Part shown: piece after piece, positions 1 through 11,100 of the stretch | Numbering within the stretch: the stretch's first letter is position 1 | How the letters are laid out: each line of letters opens with the position of its first letter | From: Fomitopsis serialis | Lineage: Eukaryota > Basidiomycota > Agaricomycetes > Polyporales > Fomitopsidaceae | Length of the DNA: 64,000 bases | Assembly (NCBI RefSeq): GCF_022376445.1 | Contig: NW_025954968.1 | Span: 372,001-436,000 of the forward strand | Direction of reading: 5' to 3' | The notes under the pieces: generated by a model | What the model was told of the DNA's origin: nothing | Database searches by the model: none | What the model saw: the letters and a program-made list of their open reading frames with translations, nothing else | Made by a program: the position numbers and the translations under genes

Positions 1-1027
1 ACCTGTTGTCCAGTTGAGGCTCTTCGAACTAGACAATGTGGACACAGTGCAGGAGACAGAGCATGAGCTGACGAATCTCAGGTGTGCCAATAGACCAATG
101 CTTCTTCCGCCCATTGCTAATTCACCAATCCTGCAAGTGAACCCATAGCGCTGGGGTTCGTCTGTTTCGTCGATCTATACCCATTTCCAGGCGATAGCGA
201 TGCAGGTAGGACGCCTGCAGGAGGCTCTCCCGGTCCGGACCCCGAGCCGTCGGCATACTCCATGTCCAGCTTGGATTACAGCCTGTTTGGAGAGGGTGTT
301 CTTCCGACTTCCTTCTTGGAGTCACCACCTTACCTCGCAAACGTCGCAAGTTCCAGCTCCTCACCCCCGTTAGCTATGTTCAACGATGGGGTTGACCCTA
401 TGCTAATAGGGTCGACCTCATTTATTCCACCATGTATGTCCAACTACGTACTGCCACTGCAGGGGCCTCGCAAACCTACTCACGCCCCGATTGCTCAACT
501 GGACGAAATGGCAGAGCCTAGTCCGGACCAGATCGTAGCTTACGTCAACGGAGCCCCCCTCTTACATGGTACATGTTGTACGACGGCGTTCGTGGGTACA
601 ACATTCGTTTCCGTGTCGTGCTTTGACATTCATGGAAACCCCGTCCTCCTGGGCGTCTTCCCGGTCAGTGTTCTCCATTATGAACGTTTCTGGAACCTCC
701 CCAGCTGACGCTCTAGTACTTCAGGATGTAGCTGTGAACGTCACAGGCACGTACTTGATCCGGTATCGGGTGGTCAACACACTCCATGCCACTTTCGAGC
801 ACAGTCGGCGCGCCGTGCTTGCGGAATGTTGGGGCGGACCCGTCGTCATCTATCCCGCGAACATGTTTCCTGGTTTGCAGGAGTCAACGGATCTGACCAA
901 GGTATGCGAAACTGTGTCTATGTGTCCAGAACCGCTGATAGAGCCGCCATGATAGACGTTGTCGGAGCTGGGCGTGCCAGTGAACATGAGGCAAACCGAG
1001 CGGAAGAAGAGGAGAAACGGTGGCTAG
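1..1027 (+). CDS. Velvet-domain regulator, 5' part outside window
   Basis: This is the 3' part of a velvet-family transcription regulator (VeA/VelB/VosA type), which in fungi links development to secondary metabolism. The first bases translate as PVVQLRLFELDNVDT, the typical start of a velvet domain, and run open to a donor at 137. After a Ser/Pro-rich insert (about 205-480) comes FVGTTFVSVSCFDIHGNP and then LQDVAVNVTGTYLIRYRV. The domain closes with FPGLQESTDLTK, a characteristic velvet C-terminal motif. A GT-AG intron (903-955 region) joins it in frame to a short basic tail ending at TAG 1025-1027. The middle joins do not hold one frame: I see at least one single-base discrepancy near the donor at about 663 and one near 205. 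The start codon and the first half of the domain lie upstream of the window. Family assignment is fairly sure; the subfamily is not. Confidence 0.7.
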
Positions 1028-2590
1028 TAGGTGTACACTGGAGCGGGAGCGTTGAGAAAGTGCTCCGAGTCTAGGTGTGCACTGGAGCGTTTAGCAAGTG
1101 CTCCGAATACCGGCCAGTCCACCGAGACCCAACGATATGCTGTGCGCGTTCGCTGTTTGCTTGGCTATCGTCTCCGACTTTGTATATTTATGTGCAGCTC
1201 TACCTCTTCCTATTGTCGCAAGGATGGTGAATGACTCTCGTCATCGTCGTCTACAGTGTACTAGTACTACTAAAAGCTGTATGTTGTAGGTTGTATCGAT
1301 CATGTTGTCTCAGTCCGGTGGACATAAACTCGTGCAAAAAGTCACCTCAGGCCGCCTCTGCGGTGTTGTGGTCGGTCTAATACCACCACGCGTGCTAACA
1401 ATTACCGGTGAGGCGTGCAGGCCACGGCCCACGGTCATCAGACCAGTGTATCAGATCCCCCTTGCACTCCGTTACCTCGTTGCGGACACATGCAGATGAT
1501 CCGCCAGCCTTGGTAATGTCCCGGTCCGAGGTGTGGTACTGGGCCTCCCCGCGGCGATGTTAAACCCCGGAGGCGACAGTGGTAGAAGCCTGCGTGCCCC
1601 TGTGTGCCCCTGGATCAACGAGTCTAACGCGACGCGGGAGTAGCCGCCACCGAATCTGAGATCACAGTCCTACGCAGCCACCCCCAAGCGCCGCCTGACG
1701 GTGGCTAGTTCCTGCAGCCGTTCGACTATGCGATACGATTCGCTGCATTTCTATGCTGTAGGAGGTGCGAATATGTCGATCCTGCATTGCTGGACCTATT
1801 CATCATATCTTTTCTCCCGTGCCGAGTCATGGTCTCAAGTGACACAGCCCGTTGAACATCGCAGAGCCCTGCAGCGTTGAACGGACCCTCAACTCGGCTG
1901 CGAGGGCTGGCAAGTGGTCCGCGTTATCTCGGAGTCCGCGATAGGTGCGTCCTCCAGCTGACACCACTTGTCTCCGCGGAATCGCTCCTCAACGATGCCG
2001 GTCTTCTAGAATTACGCGTAGTGGTGAAGTATTCCACTCTTCGGCGGCATGTCCCAGAGCCACTTTATGAAGGCCGGTATCTGATGCACAGTGTATACTG
2101 ACTAGATAGGGCCAGGCGATGCCTTCAAACTGCACCCAACCTTCCATGGGGATGTCTGGAAATGACCAGCAGAGCCTACCACATTTTGTCGGGCCTTTGT
2201 GCTGCGAAATACCGTCTCTCGCTCGCACGCTGCCGCGCTATGCAAATTTCGAAAGTGAGTGTACAAGGCCCACATCCGCAAAGAATGTACTCATTGTTCT
2301 TCCGTTGGCCCGCGGCCTCACAGCGTGGCGCGAATGTGTTCCATCAACGAATTCGCCACCTTTCGCGGCAACGGTAAGTCTTACTATCTGGTCCAAGGCA
2401 CCGTAGGCGTTGTTTCTTTCTGGACAAACTGGTGGCCTGTGACGAAATGCCTGCGGCGGAGGCGAGGTAGGCATCATAGACGAGCCAGATCTCATGGACG
2501 AGCGGGTGAAAAGGAAGAGGCCGGCTTCTGCATTCCCAGTCACTAACGGTTTCAGCCATCGAGTGTCCTCTGGTATGCAGGCGAGCGGAG
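1028..2590. other. Non-coding stretch between velvet gene and znf1
   Basis: No gene is supported here. Short open frames occur on both strands. The longest, on the minus strand at 2238-2777, runs antisense across the promoter and first exon of znf1, has no recognisable motif and a composition unlike its neighbours, so I leave it out. Only general AT/GC-mixed sequence is visible, without repeats. Confidence 0.5.
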
Positions 2591-2596
2591 AGAGCA

Positions 2597-2605
2597 TATA
2601 TAAAA
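2597..2605 (+). promoter_or_regulatory. TATA box of znf1
   Basis: TATATAAAA lies 77 bases upstream of the znf1 ATG at 2682. The distance fits a core promoter with a short 5' leader, and znf2 has a TATA box at nearly the same distance, which supports both starts. Confidence 0.6.
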
Positions 2606-2681
2606 TGCCTTCGTACTGCAATGGATCCTCAACAATCCGAACGAAGCCAGCATCCGACAGAAACCGCAGTCTCAAACAAAC

Positions 2682-3003
2682 ATGCCTTTCCCCGTCTCCA
2701 ACGCACCTCTCGCATTGAACTTCACCGTAGAGCAAGATGCACTCGAGTCTCTCCAGGCTTTCCATGTGTAAGTCCATTCCACCTAGAGTGCATGTTGGCG
2801 TGAATAATCTGACGAACTGCCTTACCAGCCCTCACTATGCGGCGGTCGACATGTCCCCGCTGACCAGCGGAGAAGCCTCGCGCGAACGCACACACCCGCC
2901 ATTCGGCACGAGTGTGGCGGCCCAGCAGTGGATGTGTCCTGCCTGTGGAACAGTATTTACACGAGAGGACGCCTTTAGGCGTCACATGAGTGAACACCAT
3001 TAA
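2682..3003 (+). CDS. Small protein with one C-terminal C2H2 zinc finger (znf1)
   Basis: Predicted join(2682..2767, 2829..3003), 86 residues. The 61-bp intron has GTAAGT and TTACCAG ends and keeps the frame. The protein is a short unstructured N-terminus (starting MPF, with VEQDALESLQAF and an MSP motif) followed at the extreme C-terminus by one classical finger, CPACGTVFTREDAFRRHMSEH, with C-x2-C-x12-H-x3-H spacing. A single finger rarely gives specific DNA binding alone, so a protein-protein or accessory nucleic-acid role is as likely as transcription control. It is a paralogue of the gene at 32475: both start MPF, both have ESL and MSP in the N-terminal part, and both end in the same W-x-CP-x-CG-x2-F-x-RED-x2-RRH finger. 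Function is unknown. Confidence 0.7.
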
Positions 3004-3465
3004 AGGTTTGTCGGTTGCTCGACAGACATAGTCACTGCGCTCATGTCTTCTTCAAATCGATCTAGTACATTCATGCCACAACCTTCTCTGAACTCCCTGC
3101 AGATTCAACTCTGCTCTCGCATCTCGTCATATAGATTATTGTACCCTTGTTTTCCATCTTTTCGGTGTCATTCCTGCTTTCGTTTGATCCCTTGCTAGAA
3201 CCTACTAGAGTTGTCGCTGTAACTGATTATCCCACCAATCCTATTTGCTGCTGATTCGTCGTTGACACTATGTATCTCGCTCTACTTGTGTAGCCTTACA
3301 ATTTCATAGAACGCTGTGATCGCAATCATTGCATGAATCCGGTTGATGTTGGTTATCCGGGAGTTGTTACCCGCCAATTCGAGGTTATGATCAAACTACT
3401 GAGGAGCCTTACTGATGTCGGGGGTGCCGTACAAATTAAGCATGCATTAGAGCCGTGTAAGCATA

Positions 3466-5468
3466 TCACAGCAACAAGTCCAGGTCACTGTCTATCATTT
3501 GGACATCTACGAGACCTCCACCAAGCGGATGACCGAGGTCATTGCGAGACACCATAACTGTCATGAGATGTTCGCTCATATACGTCACTTGCATGCTTCG
3601 TTTGTGCCTATCCTTTTCCTCGTCCAAGTGCACGATCGGTGGTCGGTGCTGAGAGTGCGAGCGCAACGTGAGTGCGCCTACAAAAGAGTCCGGAAGTCGG
3701 ACGGTGGAACGAGCATGTGAGTTTGACGCAGATAGAGTGAGGTTGTGAGACTCGGGTGCGACAGGGTACGTGACGCTGAGCGGTGCATTGCTAGTATGGA
3801 ACATTGTCTTGTACCTCGGCGGTTCCACGCCCTCAAGGAGTTCCGTCATGGAGCGGGCGAGCAGGTTTACGCTTGCTTCGACGGGCCTTTACGGAATAAA
3901 TAAGCAAGCAACATGCGCAGACTTGTGACTTACCCGTAGACGGTGGTCACTAGCAACGTCGGTATCACGGACGATTCATTCGCGACAAGGTCAGCGTTGA
4001 TGGTAACGGCGCCGTTGTGAGCATATAGGTCGATCTGATGCGCCGATTTGAAAGACCCGCTAATGCCCCCGTTCCAGTTTTGTACGCGCACGCTGTTTGC
4101 ATGCAGTGACTGTGGTGATGTTAGCTAATAGATACAGTGAAGCCGCGTGTTCGAGCGACTTACATTGATGCGGATGTTCCTGTCCATGGATTTCAGGAAA
4201 ACCGAGTCAAACCTGACGCGATCGTCCATGTCAACAAGGAAGTCGAAGCTGAACATGGTGGCGGAAATATTGGGCAGGAGTAGAGGCGGCGAAGTGGTCC
4301 AGCTTGGGGCGGGTTGATGAACTGTGATATCAAATGCTGTCCGGTTGCGGGCAGATCTGTCAGTGTTCTGCTAGAAGTCAGCGTTGTTGCTCGTACACGA
4401 GAGATGGTGATGGTATCCAGCAGACATACGGTGGAAATTACGACTCCTTCTGATACATAGCCTGCCTCCGTCAGATGAGGCGCGGTTTGGCAAATCGTTG
4501 CTGCTTGCTCGAATGCCAGCCAATCGTCCGAAAATGCCGTGACATCGACCGTAATGTGTCGTTCAGACGCCATGTCTGCGTGGTCTTGGAAACCGGTATC
4601 ATTATCAAGGACGAAGCGGATAGACCCCTGGGTCCCGAGTGCATCGAACGTCAGTGTCCGAGAGCTTGATAGAAACTTGAAGGTCGTTCGGGCTGCCTGG
4701 GGATACAGCTTGTCGCCATGGCTATACGTCCTGTGCTCGGCCTGTAGCACAAAATTGGCAGAACCGACGCAGCGTGGTTTGGGATGATTGGTGCGAGGTG
4801 GGAAAGCTTCACGCATCTAGCAACACTATGAGCTGTGTTTGACCTCCATGACGAATGAGAATGCCCATACCAGGAATCCCAGAACGGTTCAATGCCCACA
4901 AAGAGGACAGCCACATCACAAGTATGAGTAGAGCGACGACCGTTGCCCACCGTCGCCGGTGGGGAGCCCTGTTCTCGTGATGAGTAGCATCACGCTCGAC
5001 TTCGGCTGAGTCGCTGAAGGGTGCCTCTTTGTCGTCTACCGGCGCGCAGCCCTACGTCAGCTGCATGTATCGCCAGTCTGGAGAAGTATACCTTGGAGAC
5101 GTTGAGGGGACCTAATCCTACTCCTTCTCCGGAACCGGAATGCATCGTCGGTGACATCCAAATCGCCTCTCCCAGAGATGCCGGCGAGGAGAGTTCCCAT
5201 GTGCCTGTATGTCCTATTCCAACCTGAATTGCGTCGAGCATCAGCAAGTCATCCCCCGAGTCAGAAGCGTGAAGGTAGTTACGCGAGAGAGGAGCTTTAA
5301 GCATACGCACGGAATGGCTGGGCAGAGAGCAGCGGTTGCCCGACTATTAAGACTGCTTGAATCAACGATACTGCGTGAATGCTATGCACTCACATCGACA
5401 TCTGTCTCTGTCTCTGTCGAATCCAGAGTCGGCGTTCTCATGGTACGCAATGGCGTCGAGAGCCGCAT
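3466..5468 (-). CDS. Single-pass membrane protein with adhesin-like beta domain (DUF7330-type)
   Basis: Read on the minus strand the gene starts at ATG 5468 with a short acidic exon (a Thr-Glu repeat from CTGTCT triplets). A polar segment and one clear membrane helix follow (WATVVALLILVMWLSSLWAL, about 4930-4870). Then comes a long beta-rich extracellular-like region with QAEHRTYSHGDKLY, NWNGGISGSFKSA, AHNGAVTINADLVA and TLSASNSHARSTVRLP, ending at 3466. This order of cytosolic tail, helix and repetitive beta strands matches the fungal membrane proteins with a putative adhesin-like (DUF7330/DUF4097-like) domain; their role is unknown. Several joins are GT-AG with correct phase (for example 5091/5052 and 3935/3860 area). 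The join after the helix near 4870-4816 does not keep frame with the obvious splice sites, so one base may be missing or the exon boundary is wrong. Confidence 0.55.
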
Positions 5469-6334
5469 AAGCACCGATGCTTCTTCAAATCTTACCGGAT
5501 CTCTCCATTGAGCATTGCATGGCGGCACATGGGCGAATATGTACGTTACACGGACTCGTCGACGCGCACATCCTATTCAATATAACGATGACCACAATGA
5601 GCCGAATATAAGTATATTGTGGAACACGCACCTCTGCACTTAGTAGGGACCTATTGGCTTACCGCCTGTGTGAAGTTGCGTACAGAATGGTGGACTTCGC
5701 TATCAAAGACGGATGATGAGCGGGAATACATCGCGCTTCGCAAATACATCTGGCAACTGTCAGCCCTATCGTATTCTCAAATGGCGCCTTATGAAAAGAA
5801 CTCACCTGGCCCCGGCACCTATATGGTATGAAGGAACCTGCGGAAAGAGTTCGATATCGCAGTAAGTACTACTAAGCTCGGGCCTGTCGGTCAGGCGACA
5901 AAGTGTGGAGGCCATGTGCACTACATACTGTTCGTTTCAGAGACTTGGATCCGAGTCCGAATGAAGCCCAATCCGTCGGTCCGGCTCTGAATGCAAAGTT
6001 GAACGTCGTTTGAGGCTCAGGACAAGTCCATTTCTGAGATTGAATAGGGGGCATTAGCGTGAGCAGGCGTACCGACCAATCGCACAGGACAACCTAAGTG
6101 CCTCTGTTAGAATGTGTCTTTTGGCTGTTCTCTCAACAGCATTTTACTTAGATCGAGCAGCGGCCACTGGCCCCTCATTCGAAGGCCTTCGTGATTGGGG
6201 TGCTCCAAGGACCGACTCTGCTGACGCTCACAGGACGAGCTTTATGAGCACAACGTTGACAACATAGCTTTCGAACTCAATCTAGCAAGAGAAAATAACG
6301 TAGGTTGTTACAAGGCATGAGACTGGCAGGACGG
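5469..6334. other. Stretch without assignable gene
   Basis: Open frames here are short and unrelated to known motifs. A plus-strand frame at 5619-5831 and a minus-strand frame at 5872-6054 are the longest. Neither has a family signature or a convincing intron pattern. This is probably the upstream region of the adhesin-like gene plus the 3' flank of the ZIM17-like gene. Confidence 0.4.
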
Positions 6335-6894
6335 TTACTCCGAATACTCAAGTACACCGTCATCGTTCACCACACCACGCCTGACCTTCTCTCCCTTCGC
6401 ATGCATCAGGTCCTCGACGGTTTTCAGCTTCCCGTCCTCTGTGCTCTCCTTGAACCACCCAAGATGGTCTGCTATGAGGTGCCTGACATATTGCCTCTAT
6501 GAGCATAAATTCGACGCAAACACAATGCGACGCACCGATTCTTGCACCCCGGACATTGGACAATGACTATACCCTTCTCATAGCTCCGTTTCGTGAACAT
6601 ATGCGATGACCGCATGCCGCACGCCGTCACCATACATGTGAAGGTCAAAGAGAGACGGGGGTCCTCTGTCTTGAACGTCACCTCATTACTAGACTCCGGG
6701 GGCTTAGAGCCCGAAGACGACGAGGCCGCATCGTCTGCTCTTGGTAGTGCGGATGAGAAGAACCGCTGAGAGCGGAGTGACGCTGCCTGGGGCGCAGCAA
6801 ATCGCCAATGCGGAGGTACGTGGAAGCCGGGACGGATTGTCGACGTGAAAGATGAGCCCATAGAGCGCTGCACACAAGACCGTAGTGCGCTCAT
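6335..6894 (-). CDS. ZIM17: Mitochondrial DNL-type zinc finger protein, Hsp70 escort factor
   Basis: complement(join(6335..6482, 6536..6894)), 507 bases, 168 residues, no frame problem. The N-terminus is Arg/Ser-rich with few acids, a typical mitochondrial presequence. The conserved core follows: LTFTCMVTACGMRSSHMFTK, then VIVQCPGCKNRHLIADHLGW, which gives the zinc-binding CxxC pair and the R-H-D motif of the zf-DNL family. The C-terminus reads on through the E-D-G-K region to TAA at 6335. The 53-bp intron splits the second part of the finger in phase 2. In yeast the family (Zim17/Hep1/Tim15) keeps matrix Hsp70s soluble, supporting protein import and Fe-S cluster assembly. The next gene upstream on the same strand is GRX5, another mitochondrial Fe-S factor. 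Confidence 0.93.
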
Positions 6895-7131
6895 GTTGTC
6901 GTGCGTGTCGGAGAGGAGCTCAACCCAGTGTAAAAAGCGGCGAGGATGGTCAACGTTTCAAACGAGAGCTCTGTGCAATTAAGCGCCAATGCGACACCAG
7001 CTGACACATGCAGTCGGGCGCTTCAGGTGAACTGGCATGCTCATCATGCAGGGGAGCATCCGATAAATTACAAGAGTGAGTCGGGGTGAGTATATTACAG
7101 TAAATGCATTGTAAGTAAGGAGCACAATGGT

Positions 7132-7794
7132 TTATCCAGAAGACGACGTTGTAGCGGACTGTGCTTCCTCCAGGAGCGGCGGAATGACGCCCTTCTTCAG
7201 CAGCAAGTCCTCGAACTCCCCAGACTGGTGCACTGCACGATAACGGCAGCTCAATACAGAAACTGCAGAAGATGTGGAAGATGACATACTACTCAGGAGA
7301 ATGTCGCATCCGCCGACAAATTCGCCGTCGACGTATAGCTGCGGGATTGTTGGCCAGTCCCTAGCCGGAAATTCACTCGGTCGTACGATCGCCAGGCAGG
7401 GTTGGGATGGGACTCACGAGAACTCCTTGATACCAGTTCGCAGCTCCTGATCCTCCAGGACGTTGAACGTCTTGATCTTCTCCGGGGCCACACCGTGCAG
7501 GCCGAGCACTTGGATGGCTGCCCGGGAGAAGCCGCACATGGGTGCGTCCGGCGTACCCTTCATGAACAGCACGACCGGAGTAGACTTCACGGCCGACTGG
7601 ATTTTGGTCCTCGCATCGTCAGAGAGGAAACGCCTTGCGAGTGCAAGTCTAGGAGATGAGAATGCTGGTGAGGCAGCGGAAGTACGGAGACTCGACGAGA
7701 GCTACGGGCCCAGCTGTCAGTGCATTGCGCATGCGGTGGTCAGTGATACACCTACGCCTGAACGGAGTGAAGAGCGGAACATGTTGAGAGACAT
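7132..7794 (-). CDS. GRX5: Monothiol glutaredoxin, mitochondrial
   Basis: complement(join(7132..7232, 7290..7360, 7418..7701, 7756..7794)), 495 bases, 164 residues, all introns GT-AG and in phase. The first 40 residues are Ser/Arg/Leu-rich without acids and form a mitochondrial presequence; exon 1 encodes only its first 13 residues. The catalytic domain has [20 protein letters not shown] with the monothiol CGFS active site, then [19 protein letters not shown], which supplies the cis-Pro (TIPQ) and the glutathione-binding GGCD. Members transfer [2Fe-2S] clusters from the ISC scaffold to targets. ATG 7794 was chosen because it opens the presequence; a second Met four codons on is possible. Its 5' end faces POL1 across 369 bp, so the two share a promoter region. 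Confidence 0.95.
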
Positions 7795-8163
7795 CGTGGA
7801 GGTTCCGGCCAGAGGACTCGGGGCTGCGAGGGTCGCTTTTGAAAGGCTGCTGCTGAGCAATCGGGAGCAAGTCGTTGGCGACTCCAGCGGCCTTGCATCG
7901 GGCAGGACGCGGTCTCGTGATTGCGGCCCGGGTTAGGGTCGGGCTGTCCAATCATGGCAGGAGCGTTATTCAACCGGTAATCCCGTGGATTCCCGGGAAC
8001 CTCCGAATCGCTGCCACAAATGAGGAGACGCGCTTTCAGTCTCCGATTGAAGACGCGTCGCGTCTGAGGCGCGTCGTTTGCACTCACCTTCAACACCGCG
8101 TCTCCAAGTTACACCTTCTCTACATCACCTGCGCTCAGACTACGCGTGCGATACCGCTCATCA

Positions 8164-11100
8164 ATGGCTGACAGGTCAAGGCGCGAGCGTAAATCGAAAC
8201 TTGACAAGCTTGCCGAATACAAACGCGCGCGCGAGGGAGGGGGTCGCACATGGAAGGTACGTCCATACGCGTCATTCGGGATGAATCGCAGTTTAACGCG
8301 TTCTTTAGGAGGAGAAAGATGTTGAGCTATATGATGAGGTCTCTGAAGACCAATACAAGTCCATTGTACGAGGGCGACTGGCGAAGGATGATTTCGTAGT
8401 CGACGACGGCGTGCAGGGATACATGGATAACGGAGTGGACGACTTCGAGGAAGTGGAGGAGCAACAGGAAAGTGAGGATGAGCATCGGGCGAAAGGTGAG
8501 TGTGGCGTTCTCAATCTGGATATGTCTGTTGTTCCGGGCCAGGAGTGTTGGGGAGCACGTTTGGTGTCTGTATGATGCTCACACTATCACATAGGCAAGA
8601 ATCGAAAAGCGGCACCCAAAGCGAAAGCAAAGGGGAAACCGAAAGCACCACCTCCTGCCGTCACACCTTCTCTGAGCTCATATCGGCCAAAAGCGTCAGA
8701 AGAACAGGAGGCTGATCTTATGACGTCCTTGTTTGATTTGATGGACAAAAGTGCCGACCAGATCATCCAACCTACAAAGTCTCGAAAGCGGAAGCCGGTG
8801 CCTGAGCCAGACTACAGGGAGGCTAGTTCCTCGCCTACACCCTATGCGCGTCCACGTCCCGCCGTTCACTCGTATCGCGGCAGCTTTGCGGATGTGGCTG
8901 GCTCATCCTCCGACGGAATACTTGACGATGGACCCAACTTCGATGATGCTTCGAGCGACGATCTCATGCTCAGTCCCAAGAAGAAGCTCAAAACCGACAA
9001 CGAGGCCATCGCGCCGGCTATCGAGCGCATGAGCCAGATGGAGGTGTACAGCGCCAGCAGCGGGACAGAGGACTGTGATTCCTCCTTCGACGACATAAAC
9101 ATGAACGACTTCATGGACATTGACGACGCCGAGCTCAATGGCGAAGCCAGCAAGCCTATCCCTCAGGCCAAAGGATCTGCGAAGACGGAGATCGACGTGG
9201 AGTCCAAGCCCCTCCTTCCGATTCACGGCAAATTGAATGCACAGACGAAGAAGAAACAGGACGAGACGCCTTCCTGGCTCTCCGTCTACGAGTCATTACA
9301 GACGACCACTGATGATTCACTCGGTCAGGCGTCTGCTTCCCGCAGTTCAGCCAGCCATGGCGACGTTTCTGTCCTCGAGGAGGACGGATCGCTCCGTTTC
9401 TTCTGGATCGACTACCTGGAGCACGAGGGCAAGGTGTACTTCGTCGGTAAAACACAAGACAAGGTCTCGAAGGCCTGGTACTCGTGCTGTGTGACCGTCG
9501 AGAATTTGCAGCGGAATCTCTTTCTGTTGCCGCGGGAGCGCCGCATGGAGGAAGACGAGGAGACCGGAAAGCTGTACGAGACAGACGTCAAGCCCGAGAT
9601 GAGCGACGTCTACGCTGACTTCGACCGAATCCGCAAAGCAATGAACATCAAGGCCTGGAAGGGCAAGGCCGTCAAACGGAACTATGCGTTTGGCGAGAAT
9701 GACATTCCGAGGGGTGAGAACGACTGGTTGAAGGTCGTGTATGGCTTCGACGGTATGCAGCTCCCCAGTAGACGGGCCGACGAGACTGACTTCGACCTTT
9801 ATCAGAGCCCCAAATTCATAGCTCGGTGTGCAGTCCGAATATTGCCAAGATCATGGGGACGAGCACGAGTGCATTTGAGCTGCTAGTGCTCAAGCGTAAA
9901 ATTATGGGTCCGTGCTGGCTTCAGGTCAAGAAACCCCAGCTCGACCACAAAGGGGTTCGTGCTTCGGCCTATATTTGCACATGTTCTGTCTAATCGAGCA
10001 ACGCAGGTTTCCTGGTGCAAAGTGGAGGCTACGGTATCGGACCCCAAGGATTTTCAACCCATTTCAGACAGAGACCCTACCGCGCCCAAAGCGAACCCGC
10101 CACTAACCGTCATGAGCCTGAGCATTCGGACGATTGTCAACCACAAGGAGAACAATCGGGAGATTGTCTGTGCGACAGTCAGGATATGGTCAAACAGTGA
10201 GTTATTCTGTTCGCCATATCACTCAGGACTGCTGAGCTCCATCGTCCTCCAGTCGATCTGGACGATCCAACACCACCCGAATCGCTTCCTTGTACTGTAC
10301 GAACCTTCGTGCGACCCTTGGATCGCTTCCCACCGAATTTTGAAGTCCGTGCAGGCAAGAATGGCAAAGGCGTCATCTCCCCGATGAAGAACGAGCGGAT
10401 GTTGCTCAACAGTCTCCTCGGTACGATGCATCCATTCTCAATGGCAAGATTAGTGATTAAGCACCTGAACATGCAGCCACCGTTTATAAGGCAGATCCCG
10501 ATATCATTGTTGGGCACGAAGTCTTGGGTGTCTCGCTGGACGTTTTGCTCCATCGCATGCGTGACTTGAAGGCGGATCACTGGTCAAGAATCGGTCGCTT
10601 CCGCCGCTCGAAATGGCCCAGTATAGGACGACAGGGCACGAACCTCAAGTTCATGAACGGCCGACTGCTCTGCGACCTGGCGAGCGACAGCGCTAAGGGC
10701 ATGATCTCATCGACGACTTGGTCACTTACGGAGATGTGCAAGACGCATCTCAAGAGTGACAGGCAGGATATCGATCCTGACGACACTGCTAGCTTCTTTG
10801 ACAGCAGCGTCAGCTCACCCGAGCGGTTGCTGACCTTTGTCCGGCATTGTGAGCTCGACGCGCACTATCAGATGGCTCTCGCGGCGAAGGTTCAAATTCT
10901 GCCGCTGACGAGGCAGCTCACGAACCTGGCCGGAAACTCCTGGTACTTTTGGCGTATCCTTCACCGGAACCTGCGGAAGCTAAATTATGCCTGTAGGAAC
11001 AAAACACTCAATGGTGGTCGTGCAGAGCGTAACGAGTACATCTTGCTCCACGAGTTCCATCAGCGGAAGTACATCTGCCCTGACAAGACATGGGGTAAGA

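Noticed and set aside
2238..2777. 179-codon open frame on the minus strand over the znf1 promoter
   Set aside because: No motif, irregular composition, and it overlaps a TATA box and exon 1 of a better supported gene.
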